NCBI RefSeq assembly: GCF_000426625.1
Contig: NZ_KE384548.1
Span: forward strand, 964,703 to 1,028,702
Direction of reading: 5' to 3'
DNA from: Psychrilyobacter atlanticus DSM 19335
Lineage (GTDB): Bacteria; Fusobacteriota; Fusobacteriia; Fusobacteriales; Fusobacteriaceae
DNA length: 64,000 nt
Shown here: piece after piece, positions 53,483-62,185 of the stretch
Position numbering within the stretch: position 1 is the first letter of the stretch
Layout: each line of letters opens with the position of its first letter
Notes under the pieces: model-generated
The model's input: only the letters and a program-made list of their open reading frames with translations
The model's database searches: none
Told to the model about the DNA's origin: nothing
Program-made: the position numbers and the translations under genes

Positions 53483-54565
53483 ATGAAAAATATAGAAAAT
53501 TCCAAAGGACCCTGGCTGTATCGTTTTTTAATCAAAAGTTTTGTAGTTATTTTTGGTATCCTGGTATTTTGGATCCTGGGGTTTCTTTTAGAGGATATAG
53601 AATCTATAAAGGGTCCTAGATACAATAAGATAGAACAATCATATCTGGAACCCGGCTTAATCACAGAGGAACAAGAGCTGAAAAATCAAATAGAGAACCT
53701 TACAAGAAAACAAGTGAAGAATGAAAATGAGATCGCTATAGTTAAAAACAGTTCTGGGAATTTACAGAATACCATAAATCAATTGATGGCTCTAAAAAAA
53801 CTGGCCCTTGAAAATTCTAAGGTAATCTCGAAATCCGAAGAACAGCAGCTAAGTAGAAGTGTGGAAACTTTTTTAAAGAGTCAGAAAACCTACCAGAGAT
53901 TAAATATGGAATTGGCTCAAATTATAGAAAAAAAACAAAGACTGGAGATTGAGAAACAGGAGATAGGAAAAAAACTAAAAGATCAAAGGGAGAATGCCCA
54001 AAAACAATACAGGGAACTCCTAAAAAATCATAATTTGAAACTGGCTTTTTTACAGATATCTATTCTCTTCCCATTTTTATTGGGTGGAATATATCTTATC
54101 CTTAAGAAAAAGTCCAGCAATTACTATCTTCTCTTTATAGGTTATGGAGTGGCAGTATTTTTTAAGATCTTCTTAGTTATCCACAAATATTTCCCATCCC
54201 GGTATTTTAAATATATCTTAATACTGGGACTCCTGCTTACAGTGGTAAAAATCATCATATATCTCATAAATATAATAACTAACCCAAAGAAACAATGGCT
54301 TTTAAAGCAATATCGGGACGGATATGAAAAATTCCTATGTCCGGTATGTGAATACCCTATCAGAAGGGGGCCGAGAAAGTTTTTATATTGGACTAGAAGA
54401 ACCGTTGGCAAGGTAACGTTGCCCCACAACCATACTGCGGAAAAAGATAAACCCTATTCATGTCCATCTTGCGGAACAAAACTCTTTGAGGAGTGTCCGG
54501 AATGCCATGAGATAAAACACGCTCTCCTGCCTACCTGCTGTCATTGCGGGAGCAAAAATAAATAA
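53483..54565 (+). CDS. Membrane protein with coiled coil and zinc ribbons
   Basis: 360 aa, family not recognised. TM1 at about 12-35, an external or periplasmic coiled coil (about 60-185, rich in Lys/Glu/Gln heptads), three more hydrophobic segments (about 190-270), then a C-terminal domain with four Cys pairs (CPVC, CPSC, CPEC, CCHC), i.e. two zinc ribbons, and HNH-spaced histidines (LPHNH). Start chosen from AGGAGG at 53471. Monocistronic. Might be an envelope sensor or chaperone; unknown. Confidence 0.8.
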   Translation: MKNIENSKGPWLYRFLIKSFVVIFGILVFWILGFLLEDIESIKGPRYNKIEQSYLEPGLITEEQELKNQIENLTRKQVKNENEIAIVKNSSGNLQNTINQLMALKKLALENSKVISKSEEQQLSRSVETFLKSQKTYQRLNMELAQIIEKKQRLEIEKQEIGKKLKDQRENAQKQYRELLKNHNLKLAFLQISILFPFLLGGIYLILKKKSSNYYLLFIGYGVAVFFKIFLVIHKYFPSRYFKYILILGLLLTVVKIIIYLINIITNPKKQWLLKQYRDGYEKFLCPVCEYPIRRGPRKFLYWTRRTVGKVTLPHNHTAEKDKPYSCPSCGTKLFEECPECHEIKHALLPTCCHCGSKNK

Positions 54566-54643
54566 AACTATTATCAAAAATTATAGGTTCATATTTCAAT
54601 AATATAAAAAATAGATAATCTTTTTAATATAAATTATATATAT

Positions 54644-54673
54644 TTGAACAAAATATAAAATACATAGTATATT
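54644..54673 (+). promoter_or_regulatory. Candidate gltS promoter
   Basis: TTGAAC (54644-54649), 18-bp spacer, TATATT (54668-54673), just before the riboswitch. Confidence 0.5.
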
Positions 54674-54697
54674 ATATCGATATAACAATTAAATAAC

Positions 54698-54892
54698 AGA
54701 GTTAGAGGTTTCTAATCAAATAGAATTAATAGGGAAGTAGGTTAAAATCCTCCGCGGTCCCGCCACTGTAATGTAGACGAAAACATAATTTGCCACTGGA
54801 TAAAATCTGGGAAGGCGTATGTGAGTAGGTTGAAACTAAGCCAGGAGACCTGCCTTTAACTTTGTCATCAACCACGAGGATGGAGGTATGAC
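54698..54892 (+). promoter_or_regulatory. Cobalamin riboswitch
   Basis: Clear B12 element: GGTCCCGCCACTGTAAT core near 54758-54775, and the B12 box AAGCCAGGAGACCTGCC at 54838-54854, with the expected stems between. Followed by a loop region and GGAGGT. Controls the downstream gltS; the 3' part (ATCAACC...GGATGGAGGT) could mask a ribosome site. In the cobalamin-bound state expression would be expected to fall. Confidence 0.95.
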
Positions 54893-54893
54893 G

Positions 54894-54926
54894 ATGAATA
54901 GAAGAACGACAGTTCTCCGCTTTTAA
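54894..54926 (+). other. Short leader frame after the cobalamin riboswitch
   Basis: GGAGGT then ATG at 54894, ten codons (MNRRTTVLRF) and TAA. A good ribosome site sits at the riboswitch expression platform, so translation of this leader may couple to downstream control. The rest of 54566-54697 is AT-rich. Confidence 0.45.
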
Positions 54927-55000
54927 TATTATCATGAAAAATATAAAGTTGTAATTTTAGCTTACTATGTTTGATAATTTTAAGGGGGAAGAATAAAAAA

Positions 55001-56188
55001 ATGGAAATAAGATTAGGGATAATAGAGACTTTGGCAGTAGCAGTAGGGGTTCTTTATATTGGAAAATGGTTAAATTATAAGATTAAAATTTTGGATGAAC
55101 TCTGCATTCCAGAAGCAGTAACAGGAGGAGGAACATTTTCCTTAATTACTTTATTGGCTCATGAAACTGGTCTTCTGAATATTATTTTTGAAGACAGTCT
55201 GAGGGAAGTATTTATGATCGCCTTTTTTACAACAATCGGCTATTCTGCAAGTCTTAAACTCTTAAAGAAAGCAGGGATGCCTGTATTTATGTTTTTATTG
55301 GCAGCCGTATTACTGGCAGTATTACAAAATATATTAGGGGTAGGGATGGCCAAGGCACTGAATATCAGCCCCTTGTTGGGACTGGCAACAGGGTCATTAT
55401 CCACTACTGGAGGGCCGGGAACTGCAGGAGCTTTTGCACCAATGTTAGAAGAAGCGGGAGCTCACGGGGCAAAAGTAGTAGCTATGGCCACAGCAACCTA
55501 TGCTCTTTTAATGGGAAGTATTATCGGAGGACCCGTAGCAAAAAGATTGATAGGAAAACATAAATTACTGGACAAGAAAACCCATACAGGCAGCGAGGTA
55601 GAATCTAAGTTATCAGAAGGCAGGCTGCTCAGCAAAAATATTCCTGTAGGAGCCTTTGAGATAATAATAGCTATGGGAATAGGAAGTTTTATATCGTACC
55701 TTCTAAAAAACATAGGGCTTGTTCTCCCTTCATATATAGGAGCTATGTTTACAGCTTCAGTAATAAGGAATCTAAGTGATATTTCAAAGGGATATAAGAT
55801 AAAATTAGATGAAATTTCTATGATGAGTAACTTTACTCTGGCAATGTTTTTATCTATGACCCTTATGACCTTTAAATTATGGGAATTGAAGGAGTTAGCG
55901 TTACCACTCCTCCTTATGCTCCTTGGACAAACTATCCTCATGGGAGGGTTTGCATATTTCATAACCTTTTATCTCATGGGAAAAGACTATGATGCAGCGG
56001 TTATGGCCTCTGGTCATTGCGGGTGTGGATTTGGGACGACTCCAAAAGCTCTGGCTAATATGGAAGCTCTGACAAACAAATTTTTACCTTCTCCAAAGGC
56101 ATTTTTTATCATTCCTTTGGTAGGAGGTTTATTTATAGATTTTTTCAATGTTGGGATAATAACTTTTTTTATAAGTGTAGTGAAATAA
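55001..56188 (+). CDS. gltS: Sodium/glutamate symporter GltS
   Basis: 395 aa from ATG at 55001; a TTG at 54971 is in frame but lies before the AAGGGGG. Two inverted repeats of five membrane segments with re-entrant loops: LATGSLSTTGGPGTAGAFAPM and GHCGCGFGTTPKALANMEAL, both GltS signatures. Imports glutamate with Na+. Its placement behind a cobalamin riboswitch suggests a link to a B12-dependent use of glutamate such as glutamate mutase. Confidence 0.94.
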   Translation: MEIRLGIIETLAVAVGVLYIGKWLNYKIKILDELCIPEAVTGGGTFSLITLLAHETGLLNIIFEDSLREVFMIAFFTTIGYSASLKLLKKAGMPVFMFLLAAVLLAVLQNILGVGMAKALNISPLLGLATGSLSTTGGPGTAGAFAPMLEEAGAHGAKVVAMATATYALLMGSIIGGPVAKRLIGKHKLLDKKTHTGSEVESKLSEGRLLSKNIPVGAFEIIIAMGIGSFISYLLKNIGLVLPSYIGAMFTASVIRNLSDISKGYKIKLDEISMMSNFTLAMFLSMTLMTFKLWELKELALPLLLMLLGQTILMGGFAYFITFYLMGKDYDAAVMASGHCGCGFGTTPKALANMEALTNKFLPSPKAFFIIPLVGGLFIDFFNVGIITFFISVVK

Positions 56189-56213
56189 TAACTAAAAGAA
56201 AAGTCCCAGAAAG

Positions 56214-56242
56214 TTGACAATTAAATAGCATAATAGTATAAT
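56214..56242 (+). promoter_or_regulatory. Promoter of the DUF896-asnS operon
   Basis: Perfect TTGACA (56214-56219), 17-bp spacer, TATAAT (56237-56242). Start of RNA near 56249. Confidence 0.9.
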
Positions 56243-56261
56243 ATTTCTAATTATAAAAGCA

Positions 56262-56460
56262 AAGATGAGGAGAGTAACTTCTAATAGATACTAAAGCGAG
56301 CTAGTGACGGTGGGAGACTAGTAGTGGAATTAGTTGTGAAGAACACCTTGGAGCTGCTAACCCAAAGGATTTTTATAAAAATCTCAGTAGGCTTAGACGT
56401 ATTTGGCACGTGACGCCAAAGGGTATCGAGGAACTGCTTGTGTGTGTCTCCGTACTTACT
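56262..56460 (+). promoter_or_regulatory. T-box-like leader, asparagine specifier
   Basis: Looks like T-box Stem I: GATGAGGAGAGTAACTTC, then GCGAGCTAGTGACGGTGGGAG closing with ACTAG, like the distal hairpin of B. subtilis tyrS. The 3' specifier side reads GAAGAACACCTTGGAGCTG, with AAC (Asn) at 56342-56344, matching asnS downstream. Then AGTAGGCTTAGACG resembles Stem II. A canonical antiterminator (AGGGTGGNACCGCG) is not found; TTTGGCACGTGA at 56402-56413 contains UGGC, the complement of a GCCA tRNA end. Confidence 0.65.
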
Positions 56461-56489
56461 TTATTTTTTTAGGGTTTGTATGAATTTTG

Positions 56490-56523
56490 ACTTCTCACTT
56501 TAGCAGTGGGAAGTTTTTTTATT
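56490..56523 (+). terminator. Leader terminator before DUF896-asnS
   Basis: ACTTCTCACT-TTAGC-AGTGGGAAGT followed by TTTTTTATTTTAT, 43 bp before the first gene. Placement suggests conditional termination controlled by the leader. Confidence 0.88.
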
Positions 56524-56566
56524 TTATAGAAAAAGATTAAGGCATTGTATAGATAGGAGGATTAAA

Positions 56567-56785
56567 GTGGAAATGAAAGACATTATAGCTAAGGTGAATC
56601 ACTATTCAGCTCTAGCTAAAAAAAGAACGTTAACAGATGAAGAAACAATAGAAAGACAAAAATACAGAACATTATACTTGGAGCAGTTTAAATCACAAGT
56701 TAAAGGACATTTAGATCAAGTAAAAGTTGTAGATCAAAATGGAAATGAAGTAAAATTAAATAAAAAAATAACTAAATTAAGTTAG
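56567..56785 (+). CDS. DUF896 (YnzC-like) small protein
   Basis: 72 aa, GTG start 6 bp after [58 protein letters not shown] is the full DUF896 helical hairpin. B. subtilis YnzC belongs here. Function unknown. Lies 10 bp before asnS and shares its leader. Confidence 0.88.
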   Translation: MEMKDIIAKVNHYSALAKKRTLTDEETIERQKYRTLYLEQFKSQVKGHLDQVKVVDQNGNEVKLNKKITKLS

Positions 56786-56795
56786 GGAGGATTTT

Positions 56796-58187
56796 ATGAA
56801 GAAAGCAACAGTTAAAGAACTTATCAGAAATGGTGAACAATTCTTAAATCAAGAAGTACAAATTTCTGGTTGGGTAAGAAAGATTAGGAGTCAAAAAAGT
56901 TTTGGTTTTATTGAATTAAATGATGGTTCATTTTTTACCGGACTACAAGTAGTATTTGAGGACAACTTAGAAAATTTTGACGAGATAAGCAGAGCATCTA
57001 TAGCTACATCTATGTATGTAACTGGAACTTTTGTAAAATCAGAAGGAAAGGGACAAAGTTATGAGATCAAGGCAACGTCTGTAGAGATATTCCAAAAAGC
57101 TGACTTAGATTATCCATTACAAAATAAAAGACATACCTTTGAATATTTGAGATCAATAGCACATCTAAGACCTAGAACTAATGCTTTCTCAGCAGTATTT
57201 AGAGTAAGATCATTAGTTGCATATGCTATCCACAGATTTTTCCAAGATCAAGAGTTTGTATATGTACACACTCCAATCATAACTGGAAGTGACGCTGAAG
57301 GTGCAGGAGAGATGTTCAGAGTAACGACTATGGACTTAGATAATGTTCCTAAAACAGATAAGGGAGATATCGACTATAAAGAAGACTTCTTTGGAAAGGA
57401 AACTAACCTAACTGTAAGTGGACAATTAAATGTAGAGACTTATTGTGCTGCATTTAGAAATGTATATACATTTGGACCTACATTTAGAGCAGAAAACTCA
57501 AATACAACTAGACATGCATCTGAATTTTGGATGATAGAACCTGAGATTGCTTTCGCTGCCTTAGAAGCTAACATGGATTTAGCAGAAGATATGGTAAAAT
57601 ATATCATTAAATATGTTATGGAAAAAGCTCCTGAAGAGATGGAATTTTTCAATAAATTTGTAGAAAAAGGATTATTTGATAAGTTAAACAATGTTTTAGC
57701 AAATGATTTTGCTAGAGTTACTTATACTGAAGCAGTAGACATCCTATTAAAATCAAAGAAAAAATTTGAATTTAAAGTAGAGTGGGGAATTGATCTTCAA
57801 TCAGAACATGAAAGATTCTTAGCTGAAGAGCATTTTAAAAGACCAGTTTTCGTAACAGACTATCCAAAGGATATCAAAGCATTCTATATGAAGCTTAACG
57901 AAGATGGAAAAACAGTAAGAGCTATGGATCTATTAGCTCCTGGAATTGGAGAAATCATAGGTGGTTCTCAAAGAGAAGATAACTTAGAAGAATTAGAGAG
58001 AAGAATGGATGAAATCAACCTTCCTAAGGAAGACTATAAGTTCTATACAGACCTTAGAAAATATGGTTCATTCCCTCATTCAGGGTACGGATTAGGTTTT
58101 GAAAGAATGATAATGTACGTTACAGGAATGACAAATATCAGAGACGTAATTTCTTTCCCTAGAACTCCTAAGAGTGCAGAATTTTAA
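56796..58187 (+). CDS. asnS: Asparaginyl-tRNA synthetase
   Basis: 463 aa class IIb synthetase. OB anticodon domain at residues about 15-110 ([24 protein letters not shown]), motif 2 [25 protein letters not shown], motif 3 [15 protein letters not shown]. Charges tRNA-Asn. Length as in E. coli (466). Regulated by the T-box-like leader upstream. Confidence 0.97.
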   Translation: MKKATVKELIRNGEQFLNQEVQISGWVRKIRSQKSFGFIELNDGSFFTGLQVVFEDNLENFDEISRASIATSMYVTGTFVKSEGKGQSYEIKATSVEIFQKADLDYPLQNKRHTFEYLRSIAHLRPRTNAFSAVFRVRSLVAYAIHRFFQDQEFVYVHTPIITGSDAEGAGEMFRVTTMDLDNVPKTDKGDIDYKEDFFGKETNLTVSGQLNVETYCAAFRNVYTFGPTFRAENSNTTRHASEFWMIEPEIAFAALEANMDLAEDMVKYIIKYVMEKAPEEMEFFNKFVEKGLFDKLNNVLANDFARVTYTEAVDILLKSKKKFEFKVEWGIDLQSEHERFLAEEHFKRPVFVTDYPKDIKAFYMKLNEDGKTVRAMDLLAPGIGEIIGGSQREDNLEELERRMDEINLPKEDYKFYTDLRKYGSFPHSGYGLGFERMIMYVTGMTNIRDVISFPRTPKSAEF

Positions 58188-58209
58188 AGATTAATAAAAA
58201 AATAAAGTG

Positions 58210-58246
58210 GAGTTTGATTGTTTCGTGCAATCAGACTCTTTCTTTT
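58210..58246 (+). terminator. asnS terminator
   Basis: GAGTTTGATTG-TTTCGTG-CAATCAGACTC followed by TTTCTTTT (one mismatch in the stem). Confidence 0.87.
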
Positions 58247-58297
58247 AAATCTATATAAGTAAAAAAAAATATTGTTATTTAATTTGGGAGGTTTAAA

Positions 58298-58528
58298 ATG
58301 AGTATGATCCAGATAAGTGATAAAACACGAACTTTAAGTTTAGTGTTTTGTATCGTTGGTTTTTTAGGTCTAGGTGGACTTCACAGGTTCTATGTGGGGA
58401 AGGTCTGGACAGGTTTATTATACCTTATGACAGGAGGATTATTTGGGATTGGAACCATCCTAGATCTTATAAAAATCTCTACTAATACCTTTACCGATGC
58501 ACTGGGATATCCAGTAACTAAAAATTAA
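58298..58528 (+). CDS. TM2 domain protein
   Basis: 76 aa, two membrane helices with the TM2 signature GFLGLGGLHRFYVGKVWTGLLYLMTGGLFGIGTILDLIKI. Role unknown. Single gene with AGGAGG-type site (GGGAGG). Confidence 0.9.
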   Translation: MSMIQISDKTRTLSLVFCIVGFLGLGGLHRFYVGKVWTGLLYLMTGGLFGIGTILDLIKISTNTFTDALGYPVTKN

Positions 58529-58576
58529 TTTTTTCACATCAATTCTTAAAAAATTCATAGAAAAATTAAAAATTGT

Positions 58577-58604
58577 TTAACAAGTCCGCGAAATGTGTTA
58601 TAAT
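58577..58604 (+). promoter_or_regulatory. Promoter of the YjeM-like permease
   Basis: TTAACA (58577-58582), 16-bp spacer, TATAAT (58599-58604) with extended TGT. Confidence 0.7.
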
Positions 58605-58654
58605 AGCTTGAAAGTGTTATAAAATTAACATTAAAACTTTAGGAGGACTTTATA

Positions 58655-60163
58655 ATGAAAGAGAACAATGCAAAAAAAATGTCATTAATATCACTGATCT
58701 TAATGATATTCACATCGGTATTTGGGTTTACTAATATTCCTAGATCATTTTATTTAATGGGATATGGTGCAATACCTTGGTACATCATTTCAGCGGTTTT
58801 ATTCTTTATACCTTATGCTTTTATGATGGCAGAATACGGTGCGGCATTTAAAGATGAAAAAGGTGGAATATTTTCTTGGATGAAAAGATCAGTAGGTCTT
58901 AAATATGCATTTATCGGTACATTTATGTGGTATGCATCATATGTTGTTTGGATGGTAAATATCAGTTCATCTATTTGGATAGTAATTTCAACAGCAATAT
59001 TTGGTGAAGATTTAACTTCTAAATTACATTTATTTGGATTAAATTCTACACAGACATTAGGACTTTTAGGAGTATGTCTAATAACATTAATTACATTTAC
59101 AGCAACTAAAGGGTTAGAAAAAATAACTAAGGTAACATCTATTGGTGGTTTAGCAGTTACACTTCTTAACTTAGTATTATTATTTGGTTCATTATTAGTA
59201 TTAGCATTAAATGGTGGAGAATTTGCTCAACCTATCGTTGCTAATTCATTTACTGCATCACCTAACCCAGCTTATGGAACACCTATGATGGTAGCTTCAT
59301 TTATGGTATTTTCTATCTTTGCCTTCGGTGGAATAGAAGCTGTCGGTGGATTAGTTGATAAGACTCAAAACGCTGAAAAAACATTCCCTAAGGGAGTTAC
59401 TGTAGCAGCGATAATCATTGCTATTGGATACGCTATTGGAATATTCCTATGTGGTATCTTTACAAACTGGAGTGAAATCTTATCAGACCCATCAGTTCAT
59501 ATGGGAAATGTGGCCTATGTATTGATGCAAAACTTAGGATATCAAGTGGGAACAGCACTTAACTTAAGTGAACCAGCTGCTATCAATTTAGGATTATGGA
59601 TGTCTAGATATATGGGTATCTCTATGGTATTAGCATTAGTTGGAGCATTCTTTGCCCTATGTTACTCTCCATTAAAGCAGTTAATTGAGGGAACACCAGA
59701 TGAAATGTGGCCGGAAAAAGTAAAGGTAATCAAAGATGGAATGCCGGTAAATGCAATGTGGTACCAATGTGGTATCGTAGCTGTATTCATCGTTATGATC
59801 TCTTTTGGTGGAGAAGGAGCATCTGCATTTTTCTCTAAATTAATCCTTATGACAAATGTAGCTATGACTATACCTTATTTATTCCTAGCTGTAGCATTCC
59901 CATTCTTTAAGGGAAAAACAGAGATAAATAAACCATTTGAAATTTATAAAACACATAAAGCTGCCAAGATTGCAACTTTCTTTATCGTTGCCTCTGTTGG
60001 ATTTGCAAATATTTCAACAATTATAGCTCCAGCTGTAGGAGGAGATATACCTTCTACTCTATGGATGATTGGTGGACCAGTATTCTTTACGATTATAGCT
60101 TTAGCAATCTACAATAGATATGAAAAAGTTATGGAAGCAAAGAAAAAAGTCAAAATGGCATAA
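58655..60163 (+). CDS. APC family amino acid permease (YjeM-like)
   Basis: 502 aa, 12-14 membrane segments. ILMIFTSVFGFTNIPRSFYLMGYGAIPWYI and FGGIEAVGGLVDKTQNAEKTFPKG match glutamate:GABA antiporter/YjeM-type APC proteins. SPLKQLIEGTPDEMWP is the cytosolic loop motif. Imports or exchanges an amino acid; specificity unknown. Confidence 0.9.
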   Translation: MKENNAKKMSLISLILMIFTSVFGFTNIPRSFYLMGYGAIPWYIISAVLFFIPYAFMMAEYGAAFKDEKGGIFSWMKRSVGLKYAFIGTFMWYASYVVWMVNISSSIWIVISTAIFGEDLTSKLHLFGLNSTQTLGLLGVCLITLITFTATKGLEKITKVTSIGGLAVTLLNLVLLFGSLLVLALNGGEFAQPIVANSFTASPNPAYGTPMMVASFMVFSIFAFGGIEAVGGLVDKTQNAEKTFPKGVTVAAIIIAIGYAIGIFLCGIFTNWSEILSDPSVHMGNVAYVLMQNLGYQVGTALNLSEPAAINLGLWMSRYMGISMVLALVGAFFALCYSPLKQLIEGTPDEMWPEKVKVIKDGMPVNAMWYQCGIVAVFIVMISFGGEGASAFFSKLILMTNVAMTIPYLFLAVAFPFFKGKTEINKPFEIYKTHKAAKIATFFIVASVGFANISTIIAPAVGGDIPSTLWMIGGPVFFTIIALAIYNRYEKVMEAKKKVKMA

Positions 60164-60182
60164 ACTATCTTAATAAAGTTTC

Positions 60183-60228
60183 AAAAAAAAGGAGTTAAAC
60201 CGCTACCAGCGGTTTAACTCCTTTTTTT
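60183..60228. terminator. Bidirectional terminator
   Basis: AAGGAGTTAAACCGCT-ACC-AGCGGTTTAACTCCTT perfect stem with A and T runs. Confidence 0.96.
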
Positions 60229-60236
60229 ATATACAA

Positions 60237-60914
60237 CTATCCTTTTAAAAAATTTTCTTTAAATTCTAAATATCCGGCTTTTCTTAGACTACAAGCTGGA
60301 CAATCTCCACACCCATTACCCACTATTCCATTGTAACAAGTCAGAGTTTCATCCTTTATAATATCCAAAACTCCCAATTCATAGGCCATATTCCAAGTTT
60401 CAGCTTTATCTAACCACATAAGGGGTGTTTCTAAAACAAATGTATAATCCATAGCCAAATTCAAAGTTGTATTTAAAGATTTAATAAATACATCTCTACA
60501 GTCTGGATATCCGCTGAAGTCGCTTTGAGAAACCCCAGTCATAATTACATTGATATCCCTTTGTTTAGCAAATATACCTGCAAAGGTTAAAAATATCATA
60601 TTCCTTCCATCTACAAATGTATTCGGAACTTCATCTTCTGCTACATCTCCCTTTTCCACCTCTAAATCCGACCTTGTCAGAGCATTTGGAGCCAGCTGAT
60701 TCAACAGCCCCATATCCAATATGTGATGTTCCACCTCATTTTTTTTACATAGTTCTTTGGCACATTCTAATTCTAAACTATGTTTTTGACCATAATTGAA
60801 TGAAACTGCAATAACTTCTTTATACAATTTTTTAGCATGAAACAAAAGGGTTGTACTGTCCTGTCCCCCGCTAAAAACTAAAACACATCTATCTTTATTT
60901 ATTCTATCTTTCAT
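60237..60914 (-). CDS. queC: 7-cyano-7-deazaguanine synthase
   Basis: 225 aa. PP-loop [14 protein letters not shown]; zinc site [23 protein letters not shown] at the C-terminus. Converts 7-carboxy-7-deazaguanine to preQ0 with ATP and ammonia. Last of queD-queE-queC; 77 bp after queE, separated by a dispersed element. Confidence 0.96.
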   Translation of the reverse strand: MKDRINKDRCVLVFSGGQDSTTLLFHAKKLYKEVIAVSFNYGQKHSLELECAKELCKKNEVEHHILDMGLLNQLAPNALTRSDLEVEKGDVAEDEVPNTFVDGRNMIFLTFAGIFAKQRDINVIMTGVSQSDFSGYPDCRDVFIKSLNTTLNLAMDYTFVLETPLMWLDKAETWNMAYELGVLDIIKDETLTCYNGIVGNGCGDCPACSLRKAGYLEFKENFLKG

Positions 60915-60934
60915 AAACTACTCCTTTTTTTAAT

Positions 60935-60990
60935 TATATTCTTGTATAAAATCAACATAACTCCTAATTTGTATTGAACGTCACGTTCAT
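60935..60990 (-). repeat. Dispersed palindromic element, copy 7
   Basis: Minus strand TGAACGTGACGTTCA (60975-60989), perfect palindrome, starting 2 bp after the queE stop; the tail (ATACAAATTAGGAG, ATACAAGAATATA) resembles copy 8 more than copies 1-4. Confidence 0.75.
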
Positions 60991-60991
60991 T

Positions 60992-61657
60992 TTAAACTCC
61001 CTGCTTATTTCCCCAGATAAACTTATGCATCTGCAGCTGCAATCTGACTCCATTTAGGTTAAAATTCTTCATAAATTCGACTATTTCATCCAATTCTATT
61101 TTTTTATATATAGAACTGAAATATACACTGCATCTGTCGATAAGGTCATACTTTTCTATAATTCCTTTCGCTTTCAGGAGGTCCTTGTAATCACCTACAA
61201 CAAATTTTACTGTATCCAGCTCAGATATTGTTTCAAAGTTTTTCATAGACATAAACTCTTCCATCTCACTTGAGGGCCCTTTATAGTCCATTGTAAAAGA
61301 TAAGTTTTTTACATCCAATCTGAATAAATTCAAATCGATACTTCCATTTGTTTCAATTTCCAAAAATAAAGACCTGTCTTTCACTATATATTCCATCAGA
61401 TCTTTAACTTCTACGTCTAAAAGTGGCTCTCCCCCTGTAAGAGTTACATTTTTAATCTTTGTATCTAAAATATAGTTGTATATATCTTCTTTTGTCATAG
61501 GTGTTGCACCTACGTTTTCTTCATTGGCCCACATTGTATCGCAATAATTACATCTTAAATTACACTTTGCAAGCCTAATAAAAACCGCTAACTCTCCCGA
61601 TCTCTGCCCTTCTCCATTTATACTTACAAATTTTTCAACTACATTGTAATATTTCAT
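60992..61657 (-). CDS. queE: 7-carboxy-7-deazaguanine synthase
   Basis: 221 aa, ATG at 61657 chosen because AAGGTGG lies 8 bp upstream; a GTG at 61669 is part of that ribosome site. Radical-SAM motif CNLRCNYCDTMWA and TLTGGEPLLD. Contracts the pterin ring made from queD product to CDG. Needs a 4Fe-4S cluster. Confidence 0.95.
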   Translation of the reverse strand: MKYYNVVEKFVSINGEGQRSGELAVFIRLAKCNLRCNYCDTMWANEENVGATPMTKEDIYNYILDTKIKNVTLTGGEPLLDVEVKDLMEYIVKDRSLFLEIETNGSIDLNLFRLDVKNLSFTMDYKGPSSEMEEFMSMKNFETISELDTVKFVVGDYKDLLKAKGIIEKYDLIDRCSVYFSSIYKKIELDEIVEFMKNFNLNGVRLQLQMHKFIWGNKQGV

Positions 61658-61689
61658 AATATTTACCACCTTTTTATCTTTAAGTAAAC

Positions 61690-61748
61690 TATAATTCTTG
61701 TATTAAACTAACCTTACTCACAGTCTAGATGCAACGTCACATTGCCCT
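61690..61748 (-). repeat. Dispersed palindromic element, copy 8
   Basis: Minus strand GCAATGTGACGTTGC core (61731-61745, one mismatch) then ATCTAGACTGTGAGTAAGG and ATACAAGAATTATAG. Starts 6 bp after the queD stop and lies between queD and queE. Confidence 0.8.
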
Positions 61749-61751
61749 TGC

Positions 61752-62171
61752 CTATTTTTCGTATGTCGCTGAATTAGTAGGAGTTTCATATACAGTTACC
61801 CTTTTTACAGAATATCCCTTCCCCTCTAAAATTTCATAAAAATACCTTGAGAACTCCTCAGCTGTCGGCCTAAAATCCACCTCTATTATATTGAAATTAT
61901 CTTCCTTCAAACAATTTAATGTCATTTCTTTCATGGTACCCTTTTCTATAATCAGAGCATGGTCATGGTCATCTACCATCTTTTTTATATCTTTTTTTAT
62001 ATCTCCAAAATCAACAACCATTCCTCTCAGTTGTCCCTCTTGTTTTAATTTTTCACCACATATTTCTGCTATAACTTTCCATCTGTGTCCGTGAATATTT
62101 GAACACTTCCCCTGATAACCTGCTAAGAAATGAGCACTGTCAAAACTGTGTTCTCCCTTTAATATATACAT
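61752..62171 (-). CDS. queD: 6-carboxytetrahydropterin synthase
   Basis: 139 aa. GEHSFDSAHFLAGYQGKCSNIHGHRWKV holds the zinc histidines and the catalytic Cys; DHDHALI and RVTVYETPTNSATYEK near the end. Makes CPH4 from dihydroneopterin triphosphate, first step to queuosine. 14 bp after the activase gene, so probably read from the same message. Confidence 0.95.
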   Translation of the reverse strand: MYILKGEHSFDSAHFLAGYQGKCSNIHGHRWKVIAEICGEKLKQEGQLRGMVVDFGDIKKDIKKMVDDHDHALIIEKGTMKEMTLNCLKEDNFNIIEVDFRPTAEEFSRYFYEILEGKGYSVKRVTVYETPTNSATYEK

Positions 62172-62185
62172 ACTTTATTTCTCCT

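Noticed and set aside
54406-54424. Palindrome around GGTAACGTTGCC as another dispersed element
   Set aside because: It lies inside a coding region, lacks the A run and tail and has different arm spacing.
56262-56460. Lysine, SAM or magnesium riboswitch before asnS
   Set aside because: Their conserved cores are absent; Stem I and specifier features fit a T-box better.
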